From Candidatus Cellulosilyticum pullistercoris (lineage in GTDB: Bacteria > Bacillota > Clostridia > Lachnospirales > Cellulosilyticaceae), in assembly GCA_018883705.1 (NCBI GenBank), contig JAHLFQ010000261.1:1-5052 (forward strand): a stretch of 5,052 nt of DNA, written 5' to 3'. The notes under the pieces were generated by a model that ran no database searches, was not told the DNA's origin, and was given only the letters and a program-made list of their open reading frames with translations. This document shows positions 4,513 to 5,052 of this stretch, in pieces; within the stretch, counting starts at the first letter, position 1, and each line of letters opens with the position of its first letter. Made by a program: the position numbers and the translations under genes.

Positions 4513-5052
4513 ATGTACATTAATTTTAAGAATAAATGTCTAATTATCATATTCCTTTCTTTATTTGGTGTTATTTTTTTAACGGCATGTAACTCAGGAA
4601 CTTCCAAAGAAAGTAATACGCCCCTCAGTCGTACAGAATTCCTACTAGGAACAGTTACTACTATTTCTTTATATGATCATCAATCAGAAGAAACATTAGA
4701 CCTAGCTATAGAGAAACTTAAAGAGCTAGAAGATACATTAAGCATTAATAAGACTGGCACACTTATAGATGAAATCAATGATGCAGCCGGCATTCATCCT
4801 GTCGTCGTAGATGAAAATACTTATGATGTCATCGAAAAAGGCCTCTTTTATAGTGAACTAACAAATGGTGCTTTTGATATTACTGTAGGTCCTATTGTTA
4901 AACTATGGAATATCGGATTCCCTGAAGCTAGAATTCCAAGTCCTACAGAAATCGAAGATGCTCTTCCACTCGTTGGATTTGATAAGGTTACCCTTAATCC
5001 CGAAGACTTAAGTGTTTATTTAACAGAACCTGGTATGCGCCTAGACCTAGGG
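4513..5052 (+). CDS. fmnB: FAD:protein FMN transferase, ApbE/FmnB-like lipoprotein (N-terminal part, 3' end outside window)
   Basis: The frame is open from ATG 4513 to the right edge, giving 180 residues of a protein normally about 330-360 long. Residues 1-26 form a lipoprotein signal: K6/K8 basic start, hydrophobic core 10-23 and lipobox L-T-A-C with the lipidated Cys26. ApbE family features follow: T-E-F-L-L-G-T at 41-47, G-A-F-D-I-T-V-G-P at 119-127 with the L-W after it, and M-R-L-D-L-G at 175-180, where the window cuts the GGIAKGY active region. ApbE moves FMN from FAD onto a Thr/Ser of exported proteins. As a surface lipoprotein beside an Ndh2/EetA/EetB/Dmk set it fits FmnB, which flavinylates the EET carrier PplA; an Rnf or Nqr target is the alternative. 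GGAGGT at 4503-4508 decides the start: an in-frame ATG at 4501 overlaps this site and is less likely. It is divergent from ndh2. Confidence 0.93.
   Translation, partial: MYINFKNKCLIIIFLSLFGVIFLTACNSGTSKESNTPLSRTEFLLGTVTTISLYDHQSEETLDLAIEKLKELEDTLSINKTGTLIDEINDAAGIHPVVVDENTYDVIEKGLFYSELTNGAFDITVGPIVKLWNIGFPEARIPSPTEIEDALPLVGFDKVTLNPEDLSVYLTEPGMRLDLG

Overview
This AT-rich window has short intergenic gaps, strong AGGAG-type ribosome binding sites, U-tract hairpin terminators and a lipoprotein signal peptide. All of this fits a low-GC Gram-positive (Bacillota), most probably an anaerobic or facultative member of Clostridia. The taxon is inferred from style and gene content and cannot be fixed from the sequence alone.

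Layout from left to right. (1) The 3' part of a UbiA/MenA-type quinone prenyltransferase on the + strand (1-323), cut by the window edge. (2) A strong two-way terminator (342-391). (3) A tightly packed minus-strand operon, read from right to left: a NusG-domain-II membrane-anchored protein (1914-2321, EetA-like), a Gx-transporter/HepS-type membrane protein (1362-1904, EetB-like) and a long-chain polyprenyl diphosphate synthase (397-1362, DmkB-like). (4) A terminator (2379-2418) that closes the next minus-strand unit. (5) A 624-residue type II NADH dehydrogenase fused to a C-terminal DoxX-like membrane domain (2436-4310, Ndh2-like). (6) A 202-bp divergent promoter region (4311-4512). (7) The 5' part of a lipoprotein FAD:protein FMN transferase on the + strand (4513 to the window end, ApbE/FmnB-like).

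Together these six genes match most of the flavin-based extracellular electron transfer (FLEET/EET) gene set described in Listeria monocytogenes. In that scheme the membrane NADH dehydrogenase passes electrons to a dedicated demethylmenaquinone pool, made with the prenyl synthase and the MenA-like transferase. EetA and EetB are required by a mechanism not understood. An ApbE lipoprotein attaches FMN to an exported carrier such as PplA, which reduces extracellular acceptors. No PplA-like FMN_bind protein, riboflavin transporter or menaquinone methyltransferase lies within the window; the first two may lie just beyond the right edge.

The less expected observations are as follows. The predicted outer loop of the NADH dehydrogenase's DoxX part carries a DTLTGAS motif resembling ApbE flavinylation sites. 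Rex-like half-sites lie at the promoters of both minus-strand units. A 7-1-7 palindrome of Fur/PerR type lies at the predicted transcription start of the apbE gene. No RNA genes, mobile elements, CRISPR arrays or broken genes were seen, and no gene-free stretch exceeds 300 bases.
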